DNA of 64,000 nucleotides from positions 124,001 to 188,000 of the forward strand of contig NZ_AUHS01000003.1 in the NCBI RefSeq assembly GCF_000423305.1, written 5' to 3'. Origin of the DNA: Legionella moravica DSM 19234 (lineage in GTDB: Bacteria > Pseudomonadota > Gammaproteobacteria > Legionellales > Legionellaceae). The notes under the pieces are model-generated. The model was not told the origin of the DNA and did no database searches. It was given only the letters and a program-made list of their open reading frames with translations. This document shows, piece by piece, positions 47,142-54,991 of this stretch (its first letter is position 1; each line of letters opens with the position of its first letter). The translations under genes and the position numbers were made by a program.

Positions 47142-48005
47142 ATGACAGTAAAACGCAGCAGCTTAGGACGTAACTTATCCGCCTTATTAAGTCAATCTGG
47201 CACGACTCTGCTTAATGATAAACCACAAACTGATAACCTTAAATTAGCAGTTAACTGTCTACAGCCTGGAAAATATCAACCTCGTGGGGAAATGGAACAA
47301 GCACCACTGCTTGAGTTGGCTGAATCGATAAAAAAGCAGGGCTTATTACAACCTTTATTGGTGCGTGAATTAAGTAATGGCCGCTATGAAATCATTGCTG
47401 GAGAACGGCGCTGGCGCGCCAGCCAAATTGCTGGACTTACCGAAGTACCTGTCTTACTAAAGCAGGTTGATGATGAAACTGCTATGGCGATGGCTTTGGT
47501 GGAAAACCTGCAACGTGAAGATTTAAATGCCATGGATCAAGCAAGAGCCATGCACCGGCTTACCAGTGAGTTTGCGCTGACCCACCAACAAGTTGCCGAT
47601 TTACTGTGTAAATCGAGAACCGCAGTCAGTAATTTTCTCCGCCTGCTCTCTCTTTCATCCTCGGTAAAAAAACTACTGGAGCATGGTGATATCGACATGG
47701 GACACGCTCGTGCCTTACTCATGCTGGATGAAGAGCAGCAAAGCCAGGTTGCGCAATTAATCATCGCGAAAAATCTATCTGTGCGAGAAACTGAAAAACT
47801 GGTCGAGCGAGTTAAAGCAGGAACAATAGAGCAAAAAACAGATGAAGAACCGGCTCCGCTCTACAAAGAAAAAATAAGTGATTTGGCACAACACCTGCAG
47901 ACTCAAGTCAAGTTAAAACCTGGTAAAGCAGGAAAAGGCTCATTGGTCATTCACTATGAAAACGCCACAACCTTACAAAAAATATTTGAGCAATTGATGA
48001 GTTAA
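47142..48005 (+). CDS. parB: Chromosome partitioning protein ParB
   Basis: This 287-residue protein has the nuclease-like CTP-binding boxes LQPGKYQPRG and IIAGERRWRASQIAGL, MALVENLQREDLNAMDQA, then the helix-turn-helix with SRTAVSNFLRLLSL and the C-terminal dimerisation domain. It binds parS and slides as a CTP clamp. I did not find a perfect 16-base parS in the window, so the centromere lies elsewhere. Confidence 0.96.
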   Translation: MTVKRSSLGRNLSALLSQSGTTLLNDKPQTDNLKLAVNCLQPGKYQPRGEMEQAPLLELAESIKKQGLLQPLLVRELSNGRYEIIAGERRWRASQIAGLTEVPVLLKQVDDETAMAMALVENLQREDLNAMDQARAMHRLTSEFALTHQQVADLLCKSRTAVSNFLRLLSLSSSVKKLLEHGDIDMGHARALLMLDEEQQSQVAQLIIAKNLSVRETEKLVERVKAGTIEQKTDEEPAPLYKEKISDLAQHLQTQVKLKPGKAGKGSLVIHYENATTLQKIFEQLMS

Positions 48006-48107
48006 TGGCATTGCTCAATCGCTCATAGTTCAAATAACGGAGTATTCCTGATGGAAAATCATTTTTGTTCCCGACTTTCCAACTGAATTCGTTCAAACCG
48101 AAAGAGT

Positions 48108-48124
48108 CTTAATATTGCCTTAAT
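48108..48124 (+). promoter_or_regulatory. PmrA-type box upstream of a putative effector gene
   Basis: CTTAAT-ATTGC-CTTAAT is a perfect tandem repeat with 5-base spacing, the YTTAAT-N5-YTTAAT pattern bound by PmrA. In Legionella, PmrAB controls several Dot/Icm effector genes through boxes of this form. The box ends 56 bases before the ATG at 48181, a usual position for overlap with the -35. Confidence 0.75.
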
Positions 48125-48180
48125 GATTTAAGATTAAACTTGTCTGGGTAGTAAAACCAAGGTTCTTGCAGGAGTACTTA

Positions 48181-48750
48181 ATGCCTAAAATTCATAATTT
48201 TTTCTCAAACACTAAAATTTTTGTTAACCAAAAAACACCCGATCCGAAAAAGAATTTCTTTGAAAATTATTCCGATCATCTCGATTTTATGATCATTCAT
48301 TTTCAACAAAAATTTAATAAATTAAAGAATATAAACGATCTGGACGTTGCTTTGGACTATATAGGTGACGAGGCCATCAAACGCCTTAAGATGTTTGATC
48401 CCCTTCGTGATGGACATGACTATTTTGATGAAGTCGTTGGAGCTACAGGCCTTCCAGCCCTTGGCATCATTGCCTCAATTGCCAGTTTAGGAACCGCAAT
48501 ATGGGAAAGTGCTCAAGCATTAGCCATTGAAATGGGGATTAAACGCAATGATCGTGAAGACCATCTGGATATTGCTGCTGGCTATCTAATTCTCTCAGCT
48601 GCAGCAATTATTATCGCTATAGCCAGCTTTGTTAAATCTGCGATAAGTTTAATCACACGGCCTTTAGTAACCGCTTTATCTGGATACGCTGAGCAAGATG
48701 AAGACCGTTTTCATAATGAAGACGCGCTTATTGGCAAATCCTTTAGATAA
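48181..48750 (+). CDS. Hypothetical membrane protein, putative PmrA-regulated effector
   Basis: This is a protein of 189 residues. I chose the ATG at 48181 because GGAG lies seven bases upstream; a frame extension to 48166 has none. The N-terminal 90 residues are polar and helical. Two hydrophobic segments follow (GLPALGIIASIASLGTAIW and LILSAAAIIIAIASFV). The C-terminal 30 residues are acidic (EQDEDRFHNEDALIGKSFR). There is no signal peptide. Two spans, a short acidic tail and the PmrA box upstream make it a good Dot/Icm substrate candidate. Its biochemical role is unknown. Confidence 0.7.
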   Translation: MPKIHNFFSNTKIFVNQKTPDPKKNFFENYSDHLDFMIIHFQQKFNKLKNINDLDVALDYIGDEAIKRLKMFDPLRDGHDYFDEVVGATGLPALGIIASIASLGTAIWESAQALAIEMGIKRNDREDHLDIAAGYLILSAAAIIIAIASFVKSAISLITRPLVTALSGYAEQDEDRFHNEDALIGKSFR

Positions 48751-48842
48751 GGTATTTGTTTAAAGCATAATCTTTTGAGTCATATCCAGAAATAATTAGT
48801 GCTCCATTCTTTTTTTGCAAGAGCACTGGTATTAATACCCAA

Positions 48843-48874
48843 TACCCCATTCTATTGAGCAATAGAATGGGGTA
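48843..48874. terminator. Perfect 14-base stem between converging genes
   Basis: TACCCCATTCTATT-GAGC-AATAGAATGGGGTA is a perfect inverted repeat with a 4-base loop. A weaker stem AGTGCTC/GAGCACT lies just upstream at about 48799-48825. It lies between converging genes, so it most likely terminates transcription from both, although T-runs are weak. Confidence 0.65.
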
Positions 48875-48915
48875 ACTTGAACATTAAATTTTTGTTACCA
48901 AATCTAGTAATATGA

Positions 48916-51867
48916 TTATTTTCTGCCCATACCCTTTAGTGTGTCACTAGCAGATAGAATTTCTTCTTCGCTTAATTCGGAGCCCTGCTCTATGTCTTTA
49001 ATGGCGGATTCAACTCGACCACTCATTTCTCCTAATTGTTGGCGGAAGAAATTGATACGCTGAGCAAAATTACCGTGAGACTTTTCTTTTCCGTGCTTAG
49101 AATTCAATGTCACATTTTCTTGATATGCCGCATCGATGAGTTTATTGATTTTCTCATTCACCGCTTTCATACTCTCTAAAGTATTTGCCGAGTTGATCTC
49201 TTGTGTTAAATCAACCAAACCTTCAGATAATTTTTTAGCTATCTCCTCTCGATCCTTAGTCAGTGTTGAACCTGTAATATAATCTTTTAATTTATATAAA
49301 AACTTCATAAATGAAGAGGATTGATAAGCCTCAAGATCCATTTTAGCTGACTTGACTATTAATTTCAGGCGAGCAAGATATGAGTTACACAAATCACCCG
49401 CATTGATCTCACGAAAGCGACCAAACTGTTTGCTTTGTGATACATCTATTTTTAAATGTCTTTCAATAATGTTACTGGAAGAAAAGGTTAATACTTTAAC
49501 ATCAGAGATATCCACGCCTTGTTTTCTGAAATAATCTAACGTTTTATACATGCTATAAAGACTTGGTCTATAGTGCCCACTATGCTCCGTTATGGAAATT
49601 AACTTGCCATTTTTAATTTCAATTTCACCGGCTGAAACCACAGGTACCCCTGCGTTCATTGATGAATGAGCAATACCTGTTTTATCATGGTCAATATGTT
49701 GAAAGATAGTTAACTCACCATTCACATTTAGTGTAAATGCAGCAAATCCTTCCTTGTCATGGGAGATACTGTTTTGAGTATCAAATACCTCACCGCCAGC
49801 GTTATAGAACGCGCCTTGTCTAATTACAGCCCTCAGCATGTCACGTTCTTCAGGATTGAAAAATTCCGTTTTTTGAAGGTTTACTCTTCCATGTTTCAAT
49901 TTTAATTGACCTTTATCCTTTAATTTTGAATTTGGATTAACATCCAAAATATCTTTCTTTTGAATTAATTTATCGACTTCTTCAATATGAGTAACGCCTG
50001 TTTTTTCAGTTTGTTTTAGATCTGATTTAATTTTTTCACTAAGAACAATTGGAGATTTGCCAGGAATAAAATCAGGATTATCATCTTTACGTAATTCTCT
50101 CTCCAACATTAACCTTTCCAAGGTTTCGTTTAAACTTTCCAGGATATCCTGATCTTTTAAATCGAGCACAAAAATCATGTAGTTTTGTGCGATAAGTCTG
50201 TCTTCCTCAGTGCGTTTATCGTCCTTGTAAATTTCCCAGGCGTGATCCAACCGGTGTGCAAGTGTCCCCCTCCCATTGTATAAATCTTGTCTTAACTGAT
50301 CTTGACGTTCAGTCATTTTTGACATTATATGGATGAAGGCTTGACAACTTCTGGCTTGCTTATCAGTGATGTGATCCAATTTTATGTTGAATTTTTCTAC
50401 TAAAATACCTTCTGCTTTTTTTACTCGGTCGTTAGCCTCTTCTTGACTTTCAGTATCTTCATTTCTCGGTGTAATGTATCGAATATAAGCTTCGTCAATC
50501 ACCTTATTTCTTCGATCAAGGCTCGTTGCTTTACCCAAGCGATTTTGAAAGGATTTCAAGCGACTTCTTGCGCGTACAGTTAACTCATCCTCCCCTTCTT
50601 TGAGTTCCCGAACTAAATTAGGTTCGACTAATTCCTCATGCAATTCTTTTCTTTGTAAAATCGCTGTATTATAGTCAATCGTCTTCGCTACAGCGCGTTC
50701 AAAAGCATCATCATTTTCAATCTTGAACAATTGTTCCAATGTAAGAGAATTAAACCCTGGTAAGTTTTTAAATTCATCTTGCACTTCTGGTAGTTCTAAA
50801 ACACTGATAAATTCATTTAAACTATGGCCTCCATAATAGTACGTCAAATAAGATATAAAGGATTTGAAATAATTTCTTAATTGTTCTTCAATCTCATTAG
50901 CATCTTTACCTTTTGCTTCATACACGTATTTTTTGTCTCTAAACAATTGAGCCATGGCTCTTACTTGTATCAACATAGTTCCAGAAATGGAGTTAACAAA
51001 AGGAGCTACTTTCGTAGCAAATGTTCTATCAGGGATCAGATGTTCTTCCCCATCATCCATATAAGTACTGTTATCTGCTGGCCTACCATAGCGGGCTGGC
51101 ATTTCAGAATGCAATTCATCATCGCGTCTGAGTGGCATGTAGGATCTCATAATGCCCAGATTGTTGGAACGAACCGTTTGCACATGACCAGTAACAGTGT
51201 CTTTTCTGGCTACTCTACCGCGGTTTGGCGGGTCAAAAACATAATCTTTTTTAGAATACAAATTAAGAGGATAACGACTATTATTCTTTTTATTATTAAC
51301 TACTGACATGGCTACCTGAGAACACTGGGCCAACAGCGTCATTTTATCTTTTCTTTCTTGCAATATCTCTTCTGGTGATTTTTTACCTTTACCTGTTTCA
51401 GGTTTTAGAGATTGAAAACTGGTTGGATCTTTTAAAGCAAGAATTCCTTCTCCATATTCCTTTTGTGTCCCGGACAAGTCCTCGATGCTCCATTTGGTAC
51501 CACCATAGACATGTTGCAAAAGATATTGTTTTGTGGATTCACCCAATCTAATAAACATACTCTCAAAATGTCTCTTTAATCTTCTGCTATCTAAGGAATC
51601 AAGAGAATCTGATAAGGTTTCGTGACTTAATTGACTTTCAAAATAACGACGAACAGGATCATCATTAATAGCCGCTCTGTCCTCAGTAATCTCATATTTT
51701 GATAAAGTGTCGTCTTGAAGCAACTGCTCCAGTATCTCAGCATCCTGGGGAGATCGAACACCAGATAAATATAGGGATTTAATCTTATCGTAAGTTTCTG
51801 TGTTGCTTTTGTCTTTACGATATTTTTGGGCCAAGATTGTTAGGGCTTGAAATACTGTAATTTTCAT
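48916..51867 (-). CDS. Large putative Dot/Icm effector with C-terminal HSS/AGE/SGHYRP module
   Basis: This is a protein of 983 residues from the ATG at 51867; a TTG extension to 51894 is unlikely. It is soluble, helical and highly charged, with no signal peptide or span. Around residues 710-775 a module reads TIFQHIDHDKTGIAHSSMNA, then VVSAGEIEIKNGKLISITEH and SGHYRPSLYSM. I remember HSS...AGE...SGHYxP modules from other large toxin- or effector-like proteins, function unknown to me. A PmrA-like box lies upstream. The C-terminus (EQGSELSEEEILSASDTLKG) is Glu-rich, like an E-block. Confidence 0.72.
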   Translation of the reverse strand: MKITVFQALTILAQKYRKDKSNTETYDKIKSLYLSGVRSPQDAEILEQLLQDDTLSKYEITEDRAAINDDPVRRYFESQLSHETLSDSLDSLDSRRLKRHFESMFIRLGESTKQYLLQHVYGGTKWSIEDLSGTQKEYGEGILALKDPTSFQSLKPETGKGKKSPEEILQERKDKMTLLAQCSQVAMSVVNNKKNNSRYPLNLYSKKDYVFDPPNRGRVARKDTVTGHVQTVRSNNLGIMRSYMPLRRDDELHSEMPARYGRPADNSTYMDDGEEHLIPDRTFATKVAPFVNSISGTMLIQVRAMAQLFRDKKYVYEAKGKDANEIEEQLRNYFKSFISYLTYYYGGHSLNEFISVLELPEVQDEFKNLPGFNSLTLEQLFKIENDDAFERAVAKTIDYNTAILQRKELHEELVEPNLVRELKEGEDELTVRARSRLKSFQNRLGKATSLDRRNKVIDEAYIRYITPRNEDTESQEEANDRVKKAEGILVEKFNIKLDHITDKQARSCQAFIHIMSKMTERQDQLRQDLYNGRGTLAHRLDHAWEIYKDDKRTEEDRLIAQNYMIFVLDLKDQDILESLNETLERLMLERELRKDDNPDFIPGKSPIVLSEKIKSDLKQTEKTGVTHIEEVDKLIQKKDILDVNPNSKLKDKGQLKLKHGRVNLQKTEFFNPEERDMLRAVIRQGAFYNAGGEVFDTQNSISHDKEGFAAFTLNVNGELTIFQHIDHDKTGIAHSSMNAGVPVVSAGEIEIKNGKLISITEHSGHYRPSLYSMYKTLDYFRKQGVDISDVKVLTFSSSNIIERHLKIDVSQSKQFGRFREINAGDLCNSYLARLKLIVKSAKMDLEAYQSSSFMKFLYKLKDYITGSTLTKDREEIAKKLSEGLVDLTQEINSANTLESMKAVNEKINKLIDAAYQENVTLNSKHGKEKSHGNFAQRINFFRQQLGEMSGRVESAIKDIEQGSELSEEEILSASDTLKGMGRK

Positions 51868-51985
51868 AAGGACCACCCGAAAAAGGATAAACAACTATTC
51901 CCAAATATAATTATGGTCTATTTTTGTGGTTATTGGTTTATTTATATATTTATTGGGCTTTATATTGATAGATTATCAAATGCAT

Positions 51986-52002
51986 ATTAAGAAATTATTA
52001 AT
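51986..52002 (-). promoter_or_regulatory. PmrA-type box upstream of the large putative effector
   Basis: On the minus strand the sequence reads ATTAAT-AATTT-CTTAAT, one base off the YTTAAT-N5-YTTAAT pattern. A third related half-site (TTTGAT) follows at the same period. It lies about 120 bases upstream of the ATG at 51867, farther than usual but within a long AT-rich leader. Confidence 0.6.
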
Positions 52003-52036
52003 GTTATTACTTTGTGTAAAAAATTAGTACAAATAT

Positions 52037-52110
52037 TGGGGTCTATTGACAATAGCGCCCTAAGCCCACGTTCATTGTTTTATGCGCTGAACGTAGACTA
52101 AGGGCCGAAT
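52037..52110. repeat. Hairpin repeat starting GGGTCTATTGACAAT
   Basis: GGGGTCTATTGACAATAGC at the left resembles the outer end of the element at 32986. It is followed by a stem, GCCCTAAGCCCACGTTCA paired with TGAACGTAGACTAAGGGC (three mismatches), between about 52055 and 52106. It lies between the effector promoter and the 3' end of the ATP-grasp gene and could be a small non-autonomous repeat or a terminator. Confidence 0.5.
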
Positions 52111-52146
52111 TAAAAGCAGCTTCATTCTAAATGATTCATCAGTCAA

Positions 52147-53763
52147 CTATAAAAAACTTTGTGCCGGAACCAGATATTCCTCATCTTTATTCACATCTTT
52201 TGGGGTTGGTGAAACTTTATATAACGCATATACAATTAAAACAAGAATAGCAACTGAACTCACTAATAATCCCAAAAACATTACGGGATCAACTTCTGTT
52301 GTAACAGATGAATTTGGTCCCAAAGTGTTAGCAGCTTGAGCACTTATTTGAGAAAACATTGACGCAGCACCAATTGCCAAATTTCTTTTACTAAAAAATG
52401 TTGGAGGATAAGAAGTTGAGGTGCAACCTAAGGTTTCTAAACGATTAAAATGTTCTTGTAACAAATACACTTGAGTTGGGATGATTTCTACTATTTGTTG
52501 TTGATCGAGCAACCTAAAATCTTGCTCGAGAGCGTCATAGTCATCATTCCAAAAAACCGTGGAGACAATCACGTTTGCTATTGAAGAGGCTGGTTTAATG
52601 ATGTCGTTTTCACGACATCGCCATTCGATTTTATAACCGCCACCATGAAATACAGGCGGCTTTAGTTTAGAAATAGTCCCTCCATGATAAGGGGCTACTA
52701 ACTGATACATACTTGCAAAAGGTCCCCATTTACTTTGGTCATGGAGCTGTTTAATGGGGTCTTCAATACTCAAACCTAAATGTAAACGCAGATGGAGCTG
52801 GCGTATATCCACTCCAGTTCGAATTTGATACATTTCCGGCGCAACGCCCCCTGGAGCTCGTGCTGCGACTTCCAGAAAAACCAGTTCATTATTCGACGTT
52901 TTTTTAAATACCTCTAAATGCGTCACTCCATCAGGAAGTATTGGAAAATGGCTTAATGCTTCCTCAGCAAATTGTTTTAAACGCTTATAGTCTTCTGCAC
53001 CTGGATTCAGGGTCATTGTTGCCAATGCTTTTCCTGAAAGAGCATCCGCATTGGGATGTAAGTACTGACTAACCAAGGTAAACTGTACCTGACCATTTTG
53101 AACCACTGAATCACAGTGAAATAAAATTCCATCGATGTATTCATCAATTTCATAAACGTGACTACTCTCCGATGCTTTGTTACTCCACGCTCTTAATGCT
53201 TCAGTATCCTGAATAAACGCTGTATTAAGACTGCCGGCGCTATCAACAGGCTTAGCAAACATAGGAAATCCCAGTAATTGTTCAATTGATTGAAGATAGG
53301 CTTCAGGATTATGTTTATAGGCTTCAGAATCAAATTCAGTGTAATTTGGTAGTTTAACGCCCTTAGGCCCCAGATGTTTTTTCATCAATAATTTATTACG
53401 AAAATTTTGAATAACGTCTATACCCGGTCCTTGTATATTAAAGGCCTCTCTATAATGATCTCTTAATTGAGCAACGAGCTCTAATTGAAATTCATGTAAG
53501 GTAGCTATGTTGGATTGATCGCCCATTTGATAATATTGAGCAAATATTTTATCCATTTCCTGTTTTGCTTGCACAAACTCAAATTGTTCTAACTCAATAA
53601 TGGCAGTGAAGCTTTTTTTAGCCTGCGTGCCTAGTGAATCAATACTACCTTGTTCACTAATAAGCACTAAAATCATCTCGGGGTCTTGTTCGTTTATTAG
53701 ATTATCCCAATCAACCAAAGATAAAGCAGATTTTTGTTGTATGATAAAAAAGATTTTTCTCAT
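52147..53763 (-). CDS. ATP-grasp enzyme with C-terminal membrane anchor
   Basis: This is a 538-residue protein. The ATP-grasp fold is shown by FPMFAKPVDSAGSLNTAF (ATP-binding lysine and glycine loop), YEIDEYIDGILFHCDSVV, and FLEVAARAPGGVAPEMYQ (metal-binding Glu/Asn-Arg region). Such enzymes join a carboxylate to an amine or thiol through acyl phosphate. After about residue 465 the enzyme part ends, and a membrane span (VMFLGLLVSSVAILVLIVYA, residues about 493-514) and a 24-residue charged tail follow. A tail-anchored ATP-grasp ligase is unusual. The substrate is unknown. A palindrome overlaps its promoter. Confidence 0.78.
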   Translation of the reverse strand: MRKIFFIIQQKSALSLVDWDNLINEQDPEMILVLISEQGSIDSLGTQAKKSFTAIIELEQFEFVQAKQEMDKIFAQYYQMGDQSNIATLHEFQLELVAQLRDHYREAFNIQGPGIDVIQNFRNKLLMKKHLGPKGVKLPNYTEFDSEAYKHNPEAYLQSIEQLLGFPMFAKPVDSAGSLNTAFIQDTEALRAWSNKASESSHVYEIDEYIDGILFHCDSVVQNGQVQFTLVSQYLHPNADALSGKALATMTLNPGAEDYKRLKQFAEEALSHFPILPDGVTHLEVFKKTSNNELVFLEVAARAPGGVAPEMYQIRTGVDIRQLHLRLHLGLSIEDPIKQLHDQSKWGPFASMYQLVAPYHGGTISKLKPPVFHGGGYKIEWRCRENDIIKPASSIANVIVSTVFWNDDYDALEQDFRLLDQQQIVEIIPTQVYLLQEHFNRLETLGCTSTSYPPTFFSKRNLAIGAASMFSQISAQAANTLGPNSSVTTEVDPVMFLGLLVSSVAILVLIVYALYKVSPTPKDVNKDEEYLVPAQSFL

Positions 53764-53772
53764 TAATACTCC

Positions 53773-53804
53773 ATTATACAGATTGTGTTCCGTTATTTAA
53801 TAAC
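53773..53804 (-). promoter_or_regulatory. Candidate promoter and operator palindrome of the ATP-grasp gene
   Basis: A perfect -10 TATAAT (minus strand, 53773-53778) lies 10 bases before the ATG. The palindrome GTTATT-T-AATAAC (53792-53804) lies where the -35 should be, and no good -35 hexamer is present, suggesting a regulator-controlled promoter. Confidence 0.4.
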
Positions 53805-53923
53805 AATATGTCGTCATTTTAATCAATGCTACAGTGTTGATGAAGCACACTCGCCCAGTTTAGAAATAACCCGTTTATTAATTCCTTTTTTTAGATACCC
53901 TATAAAAAAATCCAACAGGACAG

Positions 53924-54331
53924 TTACACAGAACAATTTACAGGATCAAGATGTTTTCTTAAAAAAATTCTATCATGACCGTTTAAATAATTTTTTATAG
54001 TCCCGATAGGTTTATAACCTTGCTTAATATAAAACTGTTCAGCTTGAAAGCTAAAAGTATCTAAGGTGGATTCATAGATGTTATGTTTAACCGCCTCTAT
54101 TTCTACTTGTTTAAGCAACATAGAACCTAGACCCGCCCCCCTGTGACGTTCATCAACCCAAAGCACATCTACATATACTGATGTGGGAAATGAGTAGACA
54201 GTGGCACCTGCAACTATCTCATTGTTCTCATTTTTTGCATAGATGGAAAATCTCTGTGGTTGCCCACCTGCGAATGATTCATTGTATCGGCGTATCCCTT
54301 CACTAATCACTCTATTTTGTTTTTCTAGCAC
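53924..54331 (-). CDS. GNAT family N-acetyltransferase
   Basis: This protein has at least 135 residues. The acetyl-CoA loop is DERHRGAGLGSMLLKQVE, preceded by VYVDVLWV and followed by the Y of FYIKQGYKPIGTI, all in GNAT order. The annotated start is GTG at 54331. The same frame continues upstream for about 12 codons (YQFELVTDSKVLEKQ), which reads like a normal GNAT first strand but has no standard start codon. The gene may use a rare start or have lost its start. The substrate cannot be inferred. Confidence 0.78.
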   Translation of the reverse strand: MLEKQNRVISEGIRRYNESFAGGQPQRFSIYAKNENNEIVAGATVYSFPTSVYVDVLWVDERHRGAGLGSMLLKQVEIEAVKHNIYESTLDTFSFQAEQFYIKQGYKPIGTIKNYLNGHDRIFLRKHLDPVNCSV

Positions 54332-54454
54332 CTTGCTGTCAGTAACCAGTTCAAATTGATAAGATATTTATTTTATCCCAAACTATTTATCTTTTATTTT
54401 CAATAAGCATATCTCGTTACCATCAGACCGAATCATATAAATAGGGAGTGTGAT

Positions 54455-54976
54455 ATGTCAGCCAGTGCTCATGAAGTGCAATCATCAATCTCAAAGGTCA
54501 AACGTCAGGATTTTGCCAAGGAACTGGATACTCGCGATGCTCAGGTGCGTATATTGCGAGGCGCCTTGGCTTTTGCCGAGTCAGAGATGCTTTATGAAAT
54601 TTTTCCGGGAATAAATGGTAATATAAGAATCACCAACTTTGATGGACTGCCTATGGAGCGTATTAAGCATCACATACAGAATGATGGCGTTGGATCGTTG
54701 GAAAATGAACTTCAATTACTCTGGAACTCCGCCATTGGAGAAAAAAAGGTCGCCCCAAAAAAAGACGAATTTTTTAAGGAATACTTCTATCCCGTCGATT
54801 TAACACTTAATTTTGTGATGAGAATACCTTCCACAGATGGAGGCGAAAGGCGAACTTGTCATGTTGATATCCAGTTTCTTGGCGTGCAACTACCGGCAGA
54901 CGAAGCGCTTAAGATTAAAACCAATAACCCCGAGCTGTTTAAACCTAAGACCAGCTTGTCCTGCCAGATTTCCTGA
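54455..54976 (+). CDS. Hypothetical protein adjacent to the IS110 element
   Basis: This is a 173-residue protein with GGGAG before its ATG. It is polar, mixed alpha/beta by eye, without a signal peptide or spans. I recognise no motif. The last residues (PKTSLSCQIS) and stop lie in a small hairpin, and the IS110-family element begins 16 bases later, so the original C-terminus might have differed. It is probably a lineage-specific accessory gene. Confidence 0.55.
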   Translation: MSASAHEVQSSISKVKRQDFAKELDTRDAQVRILRGALAFAESEMLYEIFPGINGNIRITNFDGLPMERIKHHIQNDGVGSLENELQLLWNSAIGEKKVAPKKDEFFKEYFYPVDLTLNFVMRIPSTDGGERRTCHVDIQFLGVQLPADEALKIKTNNPELFKPKTSLSCQIS

Positions 54977-54988
54977 TCGGCTATCAGG
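54972..54988. terminator. Small hairpin at the gene end next to the IS110 core
   Basis: CCTGAT-CGGCT-ATCAGG is a perfect six-base stem that includes the stop codon of the upstream gene. It lies 3 bases before the repeated core AGATACTGT of the insertion element. IS110-family elements often target hairpin-forming sequences, so this may be both a terminator and the landing site. Confidence 0.5.
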
Positions 54989-54991
54989 CGT

